Positions 1 through 7,714 of a stretch of 14,193 nucleotides of DNA are shown piece by piece. How positions within the stretch are numbered: the first letter of the stretch is position 1; the number at the start of each line of letters is the position of its first letter. The notes beneath the pieces are model-generated. The model ran no database searches and was not told the DNA's origin. It saw only the letters and a list, made by a program, of their open reading frames with translations. The position numbers and the translations under genes are program-made. This DNA is from Acetofilamentum sp. (GTDB lineage Bacteria > Bacteroidota > Bacteroidia > Bacteroidales > JAFGUD01): the NCBI GenBank assembly GCA_020722645.1, contig DYKL01000053.1, positions 1-14,193 of the forward strand. Reading direction: 5' to 3'.

Positions 1-74
1 CTTTTTTCTAAGCAATCGCCCGTAAACCCTACAAACTTGTAAGTAAGTTCCGTTAAAACCGGTTCTGGCTTGAG

Positions 75-142
75 ATTGCTTCGTGCCTCGCAATGACGCA
101 AAGCGTACGAAGCAAAGCCTCGTAATGACGCAAAGCGTATGA
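75..142. repeat. Tandem palindromic interspersed repeat, about two units
   Basis: Two 25-bp units, 86-110 and 118-142, differ at only two positions and repeat with a 32-bp period; each contains CAATGACGCAAAGCGTA or the TAATGACG variant. A perfect 9-bp inverted repeat, TTGCTTCGT (76-84) and ACGAAGCAA (107-115), encloses a 22-nt loop. The block is clearly richer in GC than the surrounding DNA. The wording (attgcttcg...cctcgcaatgacg) resembles an interspersed repeat common in intergenic DNA of many bacteria; that resemblance is from memory, not a search. The remaining non-coding DNA from 143 to 213 (gctagcg..., acaaatccgtagcagcg) also looks repeat-derived, but I cannot define units there. It lies 3' of the gene ending at 214. 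Confidence 0.6.
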
Positions 143-213
143 GTAGGCTAGCGACAAATTTTTAATACAAGGTTTCGGACAATAATGATTACAAATCCGT
201 AGCAGCGTTGGTT

Positions 214-1182
214 CTATATCGTAGTATTCCAGATTAATTTCCCTTTTTCTATATCAATACAAAAAATCCTGTCTTTTTTTTCACCACCCGCTATATAAAT
301 AAAAGGATTACAATAACGTACATTTTTAAAATAAAATCTCTCACTAATTTTCGCCTCCAAATCGTTTTGTTTAAAAGACCATAATATTTGTCCGGTTGAG
401 TTAATTAAAGATAAAATAAAACCGGACACAGAATTAAGAGTTTCGGAATGTTTTAACAAAATTCTTTCAGGATTATCCAAAACAACAGGAATGTATGTAT
501 GAGCAAAATACAATAATTCAGGAGATATGTATGAGTTATCAGATTCAATCCTTTTGTTTTTGTATGTTAACTGGTATCTTTCTGAACCATTCATTTTCTT
601 GAAATCAAAATTATTTACAAATTCATTTTTTTGTCTTGAATGCTTCACTTCATCATAAGGTTCTTTTTCAACTCTCTTAATATCAAATGAATGTGGGTCA
701 ATAGAATACTTATAAGCGTTTTCAGCAACAAAATATACGTTCTTGTCAGTTTCGTTGATGTATATCTCTTTAATTTTAACATCTTTAAGCTCGTTTAATT
801 TATCACCAATTTGTCTGTCATCAAAAACAATTTCAAATTTTTCAGTATCTAAAACACAAAACCTTTCATTTTCCTTGAACCAGATTTTATCTTTTAGTTC
901 TCCTATAATTTCTAATCTACTGAATCTTTTGGGGATTAAAGTTCTTACAACAAAACCTGATTTTTGGTCTAATTCGGTAATTCTGCAATCAGAATAAGAA
1001 TCACCATCTCCTCCGGAATGATATATATTACTTGAAACATAAATTCTTTCATTATAAATTATCATATCATCAAAACGGCTTGCTCCGTGACGATTTTTCC
1101 ATCTCATAAAAAATATCATTGGTATAGTGAATAACACAAGACCAACAATTGTTAATATAACTGTAATTAAAGTAGAATTCAT
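214..1182 (-). CDS. Membrane-anchored propeller-like protein of unknown function
   Basis: A 322-residue protein with one hydrophobic N-terminal segment (about residues 5-27) followed by a basic stretch (RWKNRHG), so it is probably a single-pass membrane protein or uncleaved-signal anchor. The rest is rich in beta-strand-like segments. It ends with IFCIDIEKGKLIWNTT, the pattern of a PQQ/quinoprotein-like propeller blade (xxxALDxxTGKxxW), and an earlier ITELDQKSG segment looks similar, so I infer a degenerate propeller. I do not recognise a named family and see no catalytic residues. It starts at an ATG 15 nt after the stop of the TPR/PP2C phosphatase gene on the same strand, so the two are probably co-transcribed and this protein may be an accessory or sensor partner. 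No hairpin followed by a T tract is obvious beyond its stop. Confidence 0.75.
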   Translation of the reverse strand: MNSTLITVILTIVGLVLFTIPMIFFMRWKNRHGASRFDDMIIYNERIYVSSNIYHSGGDGDSYSDCRITELDQKSGFVVRTLIPKRFSRLEIIGELKDKIWFKENERFCVLDTEKFEIVFDDRQIGDKLNELKDVKIKEIYINETDKNVYFVAENAYKYSIDPHSFDIKRVEKEPYDEVKHSRQKNEFVNNFDFKKMNGSERYQLTYKNKRIESDNSYISPELLYFAHTYIPVVLDNPERILLKHSETLNSVSGFILSLINSTGQILWSFKQNDLEAKISERFYFKNVRYCNPFIYIAGGEKKDRIFCIDIEKGKLIWNTTI

Positions 1183-1197
1183 TTTGTTTTTTAATGA

Positions 1198-3372
1198 TTA
1201 ATAACGAAAACCGAAAACTAAAATATCATCGAGCTGATTTTTATAACCTTTCCATTTGATGAATTCATTTTCCAATTCAATTTTCTGTTCAGACAAATCT
1301 AGATGAGAAATTTCTAATAGGAAGTTTTTCAACCCAGAAATTTTATATTTTTCATTTTTTTCGCCACCGAACTGGGAAGCAAAACCGTCAGAAAACATAT
1401 AAAATATATCATTTTTTTGAACTTCTATAATATGATTTGTAAAAGGTTTTTCAACTGGAAACTTACTAACCGGCTGTTTATCTGCTTTATATTCAAAAAG
1501 TTCTTTATTTCTGACCAAAATAAGTGGATTATTAGCACCTGCAAAATCAATTATGTTTTTTGTTTTGTCAATAACAGCAAAAGCAATGTCAAGACCTTCT
1601 GCTCTGTCTGATTTTTGTTCATACTGCACAAATGCAGACTTTATTTGATTTCTGAGTTCATCTAAAACATGATTAGATTGTGTAATTTCTCTGTTTCTGA
1701 CAATTTCATTAAGCAAAGCAATGCTTAAAATAGACATAAAAGCACCAGGTACACCGTGTCCGGTACAATCTGCAATAGCTACAATTATTAAATCGTTGAT
1801 TTTCTTAATCCAGTAAAAATCACCACTTACAATATCTCTTGGAAGGAACAGAACAAAATTATCAGACAAAAAAGTCGAAATAGCTTTTTCTGATGGTAAT
1901 ACGGCATTCTGAATTCTTTGTGCATATACTATACTTGCAGTAATATCTTTATTTTTTTTGTCAATTATTTCACTTTGTGCTAATATTTCGGTATTAAGTT
2001 CTTTAAGGTTTTCTGCCTGTGTTTTTATTTCTTCATTTTGCTGATTAATTTGACTATTTTTTTGATTTAGGATAATATTTGCTTTCTTTTTATCTCTGAA
2101 ATTTTTATAAATAACTATGGTAATTATCAACAGTAATGCCAAAGCAGTAAAAATAAAATTTTTCTCTGTTTTTTGCTGTTTTATTTCCAGATTTTGTTTT
2201 TCTATTTTTGTATTTTGTATTTCAATTTCTTTTTCCTTCTTTTCATTTTGGTAAATGGCTTCGAGTTCAAGAATATTTTTATCATTTTGAACTTTCAGAA
2301 GACTATCGCTTAGATTTTTATACAAAAACATATATTCATTAGATAATTTATAATTGCCTGTTTCAGAGTAACAATTTGCTAATAGCAAGTAAATTTTTTT
2401 AATTTCTGTAAGATATTTAGCAGGCTTGGCAAGTTCGAGGGCATAATTTGCTTTTTTAATTGCCTCATTATAGTTTTTATCATTATAATCAAAATTTGCA
2501 AATGCCACGTAAGATGTGATTATCCCAATTTTATTCCCAGTTTCTTCGGATATTTCAATAGCTTCTTCATAATATGGCATACTTTTGTCGTATAATTCCA
2601 ATTCAAAAAATATTTGTCCGATATTTAATAAAGCCATAACGGTTCCTTGTTTATCTGATATTTCTTTTGATATTTCGAGAGTTTTCATATAATTGACCAA
2701 TGCCAGTTTATATATTTTCTGGTCTGCATAGATGTTGGCTATATTGTTGTTACAATTGGAAATTCCTTTTTTATCATCAAGTTCTTTTTTAATTTTAAGT
2801 GATTTCTGATAATATTTAATTGCTTTATCATAATCTTTCATTGCATACATAATTAAGCCGGTATTGTTCAGGCAAATTGAAATTGTTTTCAAATCACCGC
2901 TTTCTTCGGCATAATCAAGGGCTTTTTGCAACTCTTGAATTCCTTCGTAATAATTTGACTGATAAAAATGAATCAGCCCGATATTGTTGATAGTTCTTGC
3001 AATCCCTATTTTATCGTCAATTTTTTTATATTCATCAACAGCGAAATTGTAAAACAAAATGGCAGAATCCAAAGAACCTTTGTTTTTGTAACCATTGCCA
3101 ATGTTTTTATATCCCTCTCCTAATCCTTTGTAGTATCCTGCTTTATTAGCCAAATCTACGGCTTGTTGTCCGTAATTTATACACTCTTTTGGAACAGAAT
3201 AACTGTATTCCCAGCTAATTTCATTTAAAATGTCAACTTTTGCCGTATCTGCTTTTTCGGTGGTAAGTAAATTTTTCAGGCTATCAATATATTTATTATC
3301 CTGACTGTATGTTAATTTTAGAGATAAAAACAGAAAAATTAAAATAAAGGAGTTTTTTAAAAAAGTATTCAT
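1198..3372 (-). CDS. TPR-repeat, membrane-linked SpoIIE/PP2C-type serine phosphatase
   Basis: About 724 residues from the chosen start. In order (this numbering): signal peptide 1-24 ending in LTYSQ; tandem TPR helices about 45-355, with repeated NNIGLIHF, NNTGLIMYAMKDYDKAIKYYQKSL and NIGQIFFE patterns; one membrane segment about 405-423 (FIFTALALLLIITIVIY); a polar coiled coil about 425-475; and a C-terminal SpoIIE/PP2C domain about 478-724. Metal-ligand candidates are Asp in SGDFYW (518), ADCTGHG (535), FSDGF (662) and the terminal DD (715-716). TPRs should lie outside the cytoplasmic membrane and the phosphatase inside, suggesting a receptor that dephosphorylates Ser/Thr, for example on an anti-sigma-antagonist system; the substrate is unknown. 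The open frame extends to a TTG at 3450, but that codon lies inside a TAnnTTTG box. The ATG at 3372 directly precedes the signal peptide, so I take it as the start. Confidence 0.88.
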   Translation of the reverse strand: MNTFLKNSFILIFLFLSLKLTYSQDNKYIDSLKNLLTTEKADTAKVDILNEISWEYSYSVPKECINYGQQAVDLANKAGYYKGLGEGYKNIGNGYKNKGSLDSAILFYNFAVDEYKKIDDKIGIARTINNIGLIHFYQSNYYEGIQELQKALDYAEESGDLKTISICLNNTGLIMYAMKDYDKAIKYYQKSLKIKKELDDKKGISNCNNNIANIYADQKIYKLALVNYMKTLEISKEISDKQGTVMALLNIGQIFFELELYDKSMPYYEEAIEISEETGNKIGIITSYVAFANFDYNDKNYNEAIKKANYALELAKPAKYLTEIKKIYLLLANCYSETGNYKLSNEYMFLYKNLSDSLLKVQNDKNILELEAIYQNEKKEKEIEIQNTKIEKQNLEIKQQKTEKNFIFTALALLLIITIVIYKNFRDKKKANIILNQKNSQINQQNEEIKTQAENLKELNTEILAQSEIIDKKNKDITASIVYAQRIQNAVLPSEKAISTFLSDNFVLFLPRDIVSGDFYWIKKINDLIIVAIADCTGHGVPGAFMSILSIALLNEIVRNREITQSNHVLDELRNQIKSAFVQYEQKSDRAEGLDIAFAVIDKTKNIIDFAGANNPLILVRNKELFEYKADKQPVSKFPVEKPFTNHIIEVQKNDIFYMFSDGFASQFGGEKNEKYKISGLKNFLLEISHLDLSEQKIELENEFIKWKGYKNQLDDILVFGFRY

Positions 3373-3447
3373 GACTGATTTAAAATTTTCAGTAAAAGTA
3401 TTAAAATTTATTTTAAATTTAAAAAAATGTAGCAAGGTCCTCTTTCG

Positions 3448-3455
3448 CAAACATA
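3448..3455 (-). promoter_or_regulatory. Putative -7 box (TATGTTTG) for the TPR/PP2C gene
   Basis: Read on the minus strand this is TATGTTTG, a full match to the Bacteroidota -7 consensus TAnnTTTG. No TTG lies 19-20 nt upstream, so the -33 part is weak. Transcription would begin near 3441 and give a leader of about 70 nt before the ATG at 3372. Confidence 0.5.
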
Positions 3456-3488
3456 AGCAGTTAAATAAAATTTAAAGAATAATTTATC

Positions 3489-3594
3489 AGTAATTCGTTA
3501 ATTTTTCAATTAGCCAATTTATTACTCGCAAAAACATAATTTGCAGAATATTAACGAATTACTATAAAATATACCAAACTATTGATTTATATTA
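3489..3594. repeat. Hairpin repeat, copy A
   Basis: Perfect 14-bp inverted repeat: AGTAATTCGTTAAT (3489-3502) and ATTAACGAATTACT (3550-3563), with a 47-nt loop. The loop contains a smaller stem, GCAAA (3528-3532) with TTTGC (3540-3544). The loop and the right flank up to about 3594 (ACATAATTTGC, ACTATAAA, CTATTGAT) align with a second copy near 12108-12200. It sits about 12 nt beyond the stop of the transglutaminase-like gene (3607), on its 3' side, and may work as a terminator or 3'-end structure of the mla operon. On the minus strand the stem is not followed by a clean T tract, so a classic intrinsic terminator is not certain. Confidence 0.65.
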
Positions 3595-3606
3595 CACTAA
3601 TTTTAT

Positions 3607-4863
3607 TCATTTTACTTCTGTTCTTTCAAATTTGATAATATCACCATATTCATCATTGTGCATAATAGTCATTATATTTGCCAAAGGGGTGTTGTTGAAT
3701 AAATGAGCAGGGTCAGTCATCATTCTGATATACGAAACAGGCAAAACACCAATGCTTGATTCATCAAACTGTTCAACAGGAATCCACCCTGCACCGTTTA
3801 GATAAAACTCAAACCAGACATGACCTTTGAGATAATTTTCAGGAGAATAAAATCTACCGGCATCAACGGGACCCCAAACTTGTCTTGCAGGAATACCATT
3901 TGCTCTCAATAGTGCAACAACCGTTAAACTTCCTGTTGCACATTCAACATCATTTGCTTTAATTATATCGTCAACTGTATTCCAAACAGGTGCTTTACCT
4001 TTTGTTTTTTCGTTTATCCATTTTATTGTATTTTTCACAGTTTCTATGGTATTTGCACCTTTTAATTTTTTGGCTGTATTTACAATTATCTCGGAGTTAA
4101 GATTATATCTGTCGGAACTTTTGAGATAAATTTTAATTTTTTCCGGAATTGGTGTATTCAAATTTGCATTGTTTATTAAATCCCAATAACTGTAAGGTTT
4201 TTTAACAACTGTACATTTAACAGAAACTTTATTTTTATCAGTTGGAAGTATAAAAATAAGTTCAAAATCATTTTCTTTTACTGATTTTACAAGTGTTGCA
4301 CCTGTGATTACATAAGTAGATTTTTGATATGGTAAATCAGTAGAAGGGACAGGAATACAGAGAGTTTTGTCGTTTTCGTAAATTAACCCCGAATTTGAAG
4401 GATTAAATTCAAAAGCCAAAGTATATTCATAAGATTTCAGGTTATCCAAAATGCCGGAAACATAGTTGAAATTTGCTTCTCCCAGATTTTCTTTGCCGAA
4501 AGATATTGCTTTTTTGCAATATTCTTTTGATAGTTCAATATTTTTGAGTTCATAAGCACTAACAACAGCTTCAACATAATACCAGCCTATATTTGAATTT
4601 AAACTGATTGCCTTTTGCATTGAAATAAGAGCATTTTCAAAATATCCTGTATTTCTCTGAACATATCCTTTGTAAGCAATATAATCGCTGTTTTTTTGGT
4701 CAAGTTGAACTGCTTTACTTATAAAGGTTAAAGCATTTACAAAGTCATTTTTCCCGGCATATTCAACCGATTTTACGTAATAATCATTTGCGGTTGTCTG
4801 ACTTTGAGCTGAATAAAAAGAAATAACTGTTATGCTTATTAATAACAATTTTAGTGTTTTCAT
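3607..4863 (-). CDS. Secreted TPR plus transglutaminase-like (TGc) domain protein
   Basis: A 418-residue protein. Residues 1-22 form a signal peptide (basic MKTLK, then LLLISITVISFYSAQSQ), so it is exported. Residues about 25-120 contain TPR-like helices (FVNALTFISKAVQLD, YFENALISMQKAISLN). A beta-rich middle follows, then a transglutaminase/protease-like core about 275-370: candidate Cys308 in VECATGSLTVVALLRANGIPARQVWG and His348 in GHVWFEFY. The usual third residue, Asp, falls at Glu364 in GWIPVEQFD, with Asp367 nearby. The family includes proteases, amidases and inactive scaffolds, so the reaction is not predictable. It is the last gene of the five-gene operon, starting at an ATG 3 nt after the kdsB stop, and the hairpin repeat copy A follows its stop. 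The envelope setting suggests a periplasmic or surface role. Confidence 0.85.
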   Translation of the reverse strand: MKTLKLLLISITVISFYSAQSQTTANDYYVKSVEYAGKNDFVNALTFISKAVQLDQKNSDYIAYKGYVQRNTGYFENALISMQKAISLNSNIGWYYVEAVVSAYELKNIELSKEYCKKAISFGKENLGEANFNYVSGILDNLKSYEYTLAFEFNPSNSGLIYENDKTLCIPVPSTDLPYQKSTYVITGATLVKSVKENDFELIFILPTDKNKVSVKCTVVKKPYSYWDLINNANLNTPIPEKIKIYLKSSDRYNLNSEIIVNTAKKLKGANTIETVKNTIKWINEKTKGKAPVWNTVDDIIKANDVECATGSLTVVALLRANGIPARQVWGPVDAGRFYSPENYLKGHVWFEFYLNGAGWIPVEQFDESSIGVLPVSYIRMMTDPAHLFNNTPLANIMTIMHNDEYGDIIKFERTEVK

Positions 4864-4866
4864 CTT

Positions 4867-5604
4867 TTATTGTATTTTTGTAAGAACTTTTTCAACATCT
4901 TCGGGTGTGTCAATGCTTATACTTTCATAATCAGTTTCAATTGTTTTAATAAAATACCCATTTTCAATCCAGCGATTTTGTTCCAAATTTTCTGAAATTT
5001 CTGAATTTGAAGGTTCTAAACATACCAATTCTCTTAAAACAGAAGTTCTGTATGCATAAACACCTATATGAATAAAAAAATCAATACTATTGACGACAAT
5101 AAGATCTCTGACAAAAGGTATTAAACTTCGGCTGAAATATACAGCTTTTTGATTTTTGTCAATTACTACCTTAATTCTGTTTGAATTAAATAATTCCTCA
5201 TTATAACCGACTTTATTCACTAATGTTGCGATTTGAACTTTTTCGTCAACAAAAGATTTAGCAATAGATTTTAGAGCGTCAGGATTTATCAAAGGTTCAT
5301 CTCCCTGCACATTTACAACTACATCAAATTCTTTTCCTTTTTGTTTTGAATAAATATTAAGAGCTTCCAGACAACGACTTGTTCCATTCAGATGCTCAGC
5401 GTTAGTCATTACAGCACGACCGCCGAAATTTTGTACTGCTTCAAAAATTCTGTTATCATCAGTTGCAACTACAACTTCATCAAAAGCAACTATACTTTGC
5501 TCATAAACTCTTTCAATCATTGTTTTACCTTTTAGTTCGAGCAAAGGCTTCCCGGGAAATCTTGTAGAAGCATATCGAGCAGGAATTATTGCAAGTATTT
5601 TCAT
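4867..5604 (-). CDS. kdsB: 3-deoxy-manno-octulosonate cytidylyltransferase (CMP-Kdo synthetase)
   Basis: A 245-residue protein, the usual length for KdsB. It activates Kdo with CTP to CMP-Kdo plus pyrophosphate in the cytoplasm, supplying the sugar donor for the LPS inner core. The nucleotide-binding start IIPARYASTRFPGKPL (residues 6-21), VATDD (46-50), NVQGDEPLI (98-106), YFSRSLIPF (156-164), the HIGVYAYR segment (179-186), the EQNRWIENG region (208-216) and IDTPED (231-236) all fit the family. Asp102 of QGDEP and Asp232 are the expected metal ligands. Its ATG is 1 nt after the nitroreductase stop and its own stop is 3 nt before the transglutaminase-like gene, so it is translated from the mla operon message. 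This places LPS core synthesis with phospholipid transport. No unusual residues affect the identification. Confidence 0.95.
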   Translation of the reverse strand: MKILAIIPARYASTRFPGKPLLELKGKTMIERVYEQSIVAFDEVVVATDDNRIFEAVQNFGGRAVMTNAEHLNGTSRCLEALNIYSKQKGKEFDVVVNVQGDEPLINPDALKSIAKSFVDEKVQIATLVNKVGYNEELFNSNRIKVVIDKNQKAVYFSRSLIPFVRDLIVVNSIDFFIHIGVYAYRTSVLRELVCLEPSNSEISENLEQNRWIENGYFIKTIETDYESISIDTPEDVEKVLTKIQ

Positions 5605-5605
5605 A

Positions 5606-6160
5606 TTAAATTTTATTTTTTACAAATTCAGTTGTATTTTTTCTTGTTCTTTTTGATGTTTCAGCTACTCTTAAATTTTCGGGCAAAACATCAGGATTTC
5701 CGGCGTATCCGACAGCAATAAAAGTATTCGGTATAAATTCTTCTTTGTCCAAATTAAAAACTTCAATTGTCTTTTCGGTATCAAAACCCGCCATTTGATG
5801 AACCTGAAATCCAAACTCAGCTGCCTGTAATGCCAGATAAGAATTAGATGCTCCAACATCATGCAAAAAATAAGCATTAGGACTTTTATTTTTTTCGTAT
5901 TTTTTTCTACCGACAGACAAAATTAATATCTGTGCATTTTTAGCCCAAATCTGATTTGCATCAACCAAACAACTTATAAATTTTTCAAAAAGTTCATTAT
6001 TTTCCTTTCTGGCGTATAAATAAATCCAAGGCTGTTCATTTCTGGCAGACGGAGCCCAGCTTGCCGCTTGAAACAATATATCAAGCTGTTCGTCAGTAAT
6101 TTTTTCTTCGCTGAATGCCCTTGGACTGCGTCTTTTTTTTATTGCATTTAATATTTCCAT
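5606..6160 (-). CDS. Nitroreductase-family FMN oxidoreductase
   Basis: A 184-residue protein of the nitroreductase fold, which binds FMN as a dimer and reduces substrates with NAD(P)H. Family signs are the N-terminal RRSPRAF (residues 10-16, phosphate-binding arginines), WAPSARNEQPW (35-45), the central helix DVGASNSYLALQAAEFGFQVHQMAGF (101-126) and IAVGY (148-152). The C-terminal KRTRK (170-174) resembles the usual late Arg cluster. It is short, and the substrate cannot be read from sequence: a quinone, nitroaromatic, flavin or unknown cell metabolite are all possible. It lies inside the operon, 5 nt after mlaF and 1 nt before kdsB, so it is co-transcribed with envelope genes, although no direct functional link is known to me. 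Confidence 0.9.
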   Translation of the reverse strand: MEILNAIKKRRSPRAFSEEKITDEQLDILFQAASWAPSARNEQPWIYLYARKENNELFEKFISCLVDANQIWAKNAQILILSVGRKKYEKNKSPNAYFLHDVGASNSYLALQAAEFGFQVHQMAGFDTEKTIEVFNLDKEEFIPNTFIAVGYAGNPDVLPENLRVAETSKRTRKNTTEFVKNKI

Positions 6161-6165
6161 TATGT

Positions 6166-6909
6166 TTAATTTTTGTGTTTAAAACTTAAAAAAGGTTTCA
6201 TAAAAATTTGCAACTCTTCGTTGTCTGCATTTATTATTTCATCTCTGCCACCCTCCCAGAATTTATATCCGTTATGAATAAAAATTATTTTATCTGCAAT
6301 ATCAAAAACTGAGTTCATATCGTGAGTGTTGATTATTGTTGTCATTTTGAATTCCTCGACAATATCTTTAATCAATTCATCAATTTTACCGGCTGTAATT
6401 GGGTCTAAACCCGAATTAGGTTCATCACAAAAGAGGTATTTAGGATTATTTACTATTGCTCTTGCTATTGCCGCTCTTTTCTGCATTCCACCGCTTAATT
6501 CAGAGGGATATTTTTGTTCAACATTTTCTAGCCCAACTCTTTTTAAGCTAACAACTGCCCTTTCAATTTTCTCTTCTGTTTTCATTTCGGTAAACATATC
6601 AAGCGGAAAAATTGTATTTTCAAGAACAGTCATCGAATCAAACAAAGCACCACCCTGAAAAACCATTCCTATTTCGCGTCGTATTTCTTTCTTAAACTTT
6701 GTTTTACTTCCTGTAAATTCACGATCGTCATAAAAAACACTACCTTTAGTCGGGTTTTCAAGTCCGACAATAGTTTTTAACAAAACAGTTTTTCCCGAAC
6801 CACTTTTACCTATGGTACAATTAATTTTTCCGGGTACAAAAACTGCTGAAATTCCTTTCAAAACTTCTTTATCGTCAAATCTTTTAAATATGTCTTTTAC
6901 TTCAACCAT
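6166..6909 (-). CDS. mlaF: MlaF-type phospholipid transporter ATPase
   Basis: A 247-residue ABC ATPase. Walker A is GKSGSGKT (34-41), the Q-loop Gln85 lies in VFQGGALFDSMTVLEN, the signature is LSGGMQKRAAIARA (138-151), Walker B is YLFCDEP (158-164) with catalytic Glu163, the D-loop is SGLDP (166-170), and the H-loop His196 lies in NTHDM. The GALFDSMTVLENTIFPL wording is characteristic of the MlaF/Ttg2A group. It should drive phospholipid movement between inner and outer membranes together with the permease MlaE. Its ATG follows the mlaE stop codon with no gap, which supports coupled translation and partnership. No MlaD (MCE) gene is visible in the window, so the substrate-binding subunit must be encoded elsewhere. 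Confidence 0.93.
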   Translation of the reverse strand: MVEVKDIFKRFDDKEVLKGISAVFVPGKINCTIGKSGSGKTVLLKTIVGLENPTKGSVFYDDREFTGSKTKFKKEIRREIGMVFQGGALFDSMTVLENTIFPLDMFTEMKTEEKIERAVVSLKRVGLENVEQKYPSELSGGMQKRAAIARAIVNNPKYLFCDEPNSGLDPITAGKIDELIKDIVEEFKMTTIINTHDMNSVFDIADKIIFIHNGYKFWEGGRDEIINADNEELQIFMKPFLSFKHKN

Positions 6910-7665
6910 TTATGTTAAAAGCAATTGAGTTAAAATAACGTTAAACATTAAAATAAAAATACTACTGTAAACAACCGCTCTTGTACTTGCTTTGCCAACT
7001 TCAACAGAGCCTCCTTCGACATAATAACCCTGAAAAGCTGAAAGTGTACAAATTATAAATCCGAAAATAAGAATTTTAATAAAAGAATAAGTAATATAAA
7101 AAGGAATAAAAGACATTTTCAAGCCGGCTGTAAAAACAGAAACATTAACAGCATCAAAAAAATAAGCAACAAGCCAGCCCCCGAAAATTCCTATTATTAC
7201 ACTTAAAACATACAATATCGGGAAAAAAACCAAAGTGGCAATTATTTTGGGCAAAACCAGATACCCAGCCGAATTAACACCCATAATTTCAAGAGCATCA
7301 ATTTGTTGCGTAATTCTCATTGTCCCAAGTTCAGATGCTATGTTAGAACCAACCTTGCCCGACAAAATCAAACTTACCATTGTCGATGAAAATTCCAAAA
7401 TCATCATATCCCTTGCTCCATAACCAATGAGTGTTCTTGGAACTATCGGATTTATAAAATTTATTGCAGTTTGTAAGGTTATTACAGCGCCCATAAAAAT
7501 AGATACAATAAGCACTATTCCAATAGAATTTAATCCTATTTTGTCAAACTCTTTAATTATTTGAGAAAAATAAGGTTTTGCTTTTTCGGGTTTTGAAACT
7601 ACTCTTTTTAAAAATATGAAATACTTACCGAAATTGTAGAATATGTCTAAAATCTTCTTAATCAA
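6910..7665 (-). CDS. mlaE: MlaE-type phospholipid transporter permease, TTG start
   Basis: A 251-residue integral membrane protein, normal for MlaE. Hydrophobic segments lie near residues 48-70, 92-108, 140-170, 190-212 and 232-250. The family motif SGKVGSNIASELGTMRITQQIDALEIMG (102-129) and the late GYYVEGGSVEVGKASTRAVV (213-232) are clear. It forms the inner-membrane core of an Mla-type phospholipid transporter with MlaF. No ATG or GTG is available before conserved residues (the first internal Met is residue 58), and the frame is closed by a stop at 7699-7701, so TTG at 7665 is the likely start. It is the first gene of the operon, with a well-formed promoter only about 20 nt upstream that gives a very short leader. 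Confidence 0.93.
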   Translation of the reverse strand: MIKKILDIFYNFGKYFIFLKRVVSKPEKAKPYFSQIIKEFDKIGLNSIGIVLIVSIFMGAVITLQTAINFINPIVPRTLIGYGARDMMILEFSSTMVSLILSGKVGSNIASELGTMRITQQIDALEIMGVNSAGYLVLPKIIATLVFFPILYVLSVIIGIFGGWLVAYFFDAVNVSVFTAGLKMSFIPFYITYSFIKILIFGFIICTLSAFQGYYVEGGSVEVGKASTRAVVYSSIFILMFNVILTQLLLT

Positions 7666-7673
7666 AATTAATT

Positions 7674-7681
7674 TATTTTTG
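7674..7681 (+). promoter_or_regulatory. Putative -7 box (TATTTTTG) for recO
   Basis: Matches TAnnTTTG on the plus strand, 22 nt before the recO ATG. I see no TTG at the proper -33 distance, so support is partial. It nearly abuts the opposing -7 box of the mla operon at 7685-7692. Confidence 0.4.
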
Positions 7682-7684
7682 CAA

Positions 7685-7714
7685 CAAATATAAAAAAATT
7701 ATAATGCTTTACAA
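7685..7714 (-). promoter_or_regulatory. Promoter of the mlaE-mlaF-nitroreductase-kdsB-TGc operon
   Basis: On the minus strand TTTTG (7716-7712) contains the -33 TTG (7714-7712), followed by a 19-nt spacer and the -7 box TATATTTG (7692-7685), in good agreement with the Bacteroidota pattern TTTG-N19/20-TAnnTTTG. The -33 part lies inside the first codons of recO. Initiation near 7679 would leave roughly 13 nt of leader before the TTG start of mlaE. Confidence 0.65.

Noticed and set aside
86..142. Two regular repeats as a CRISPR array
   Set aside because: Only two units with a 7-bp gap; no room for spacers and no cas genes.
743..997. Plus-strand open frame of 84 codons
   Set aside because: Antisense shadow of the 214-1182 gene; low-complexity Ser/Leu composition and no start context.
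5671..5877. Minus-strand frame of 68 codons
   Set aside because: Out-of-frame shadow inside the clearly conserved nitroreductase gene.
6326..6658. Plus-strand frame of 110 codons
   Set aside because: Antisense to mlaF across its Walker B and signature motifs; no promoter and shadow-like composition.
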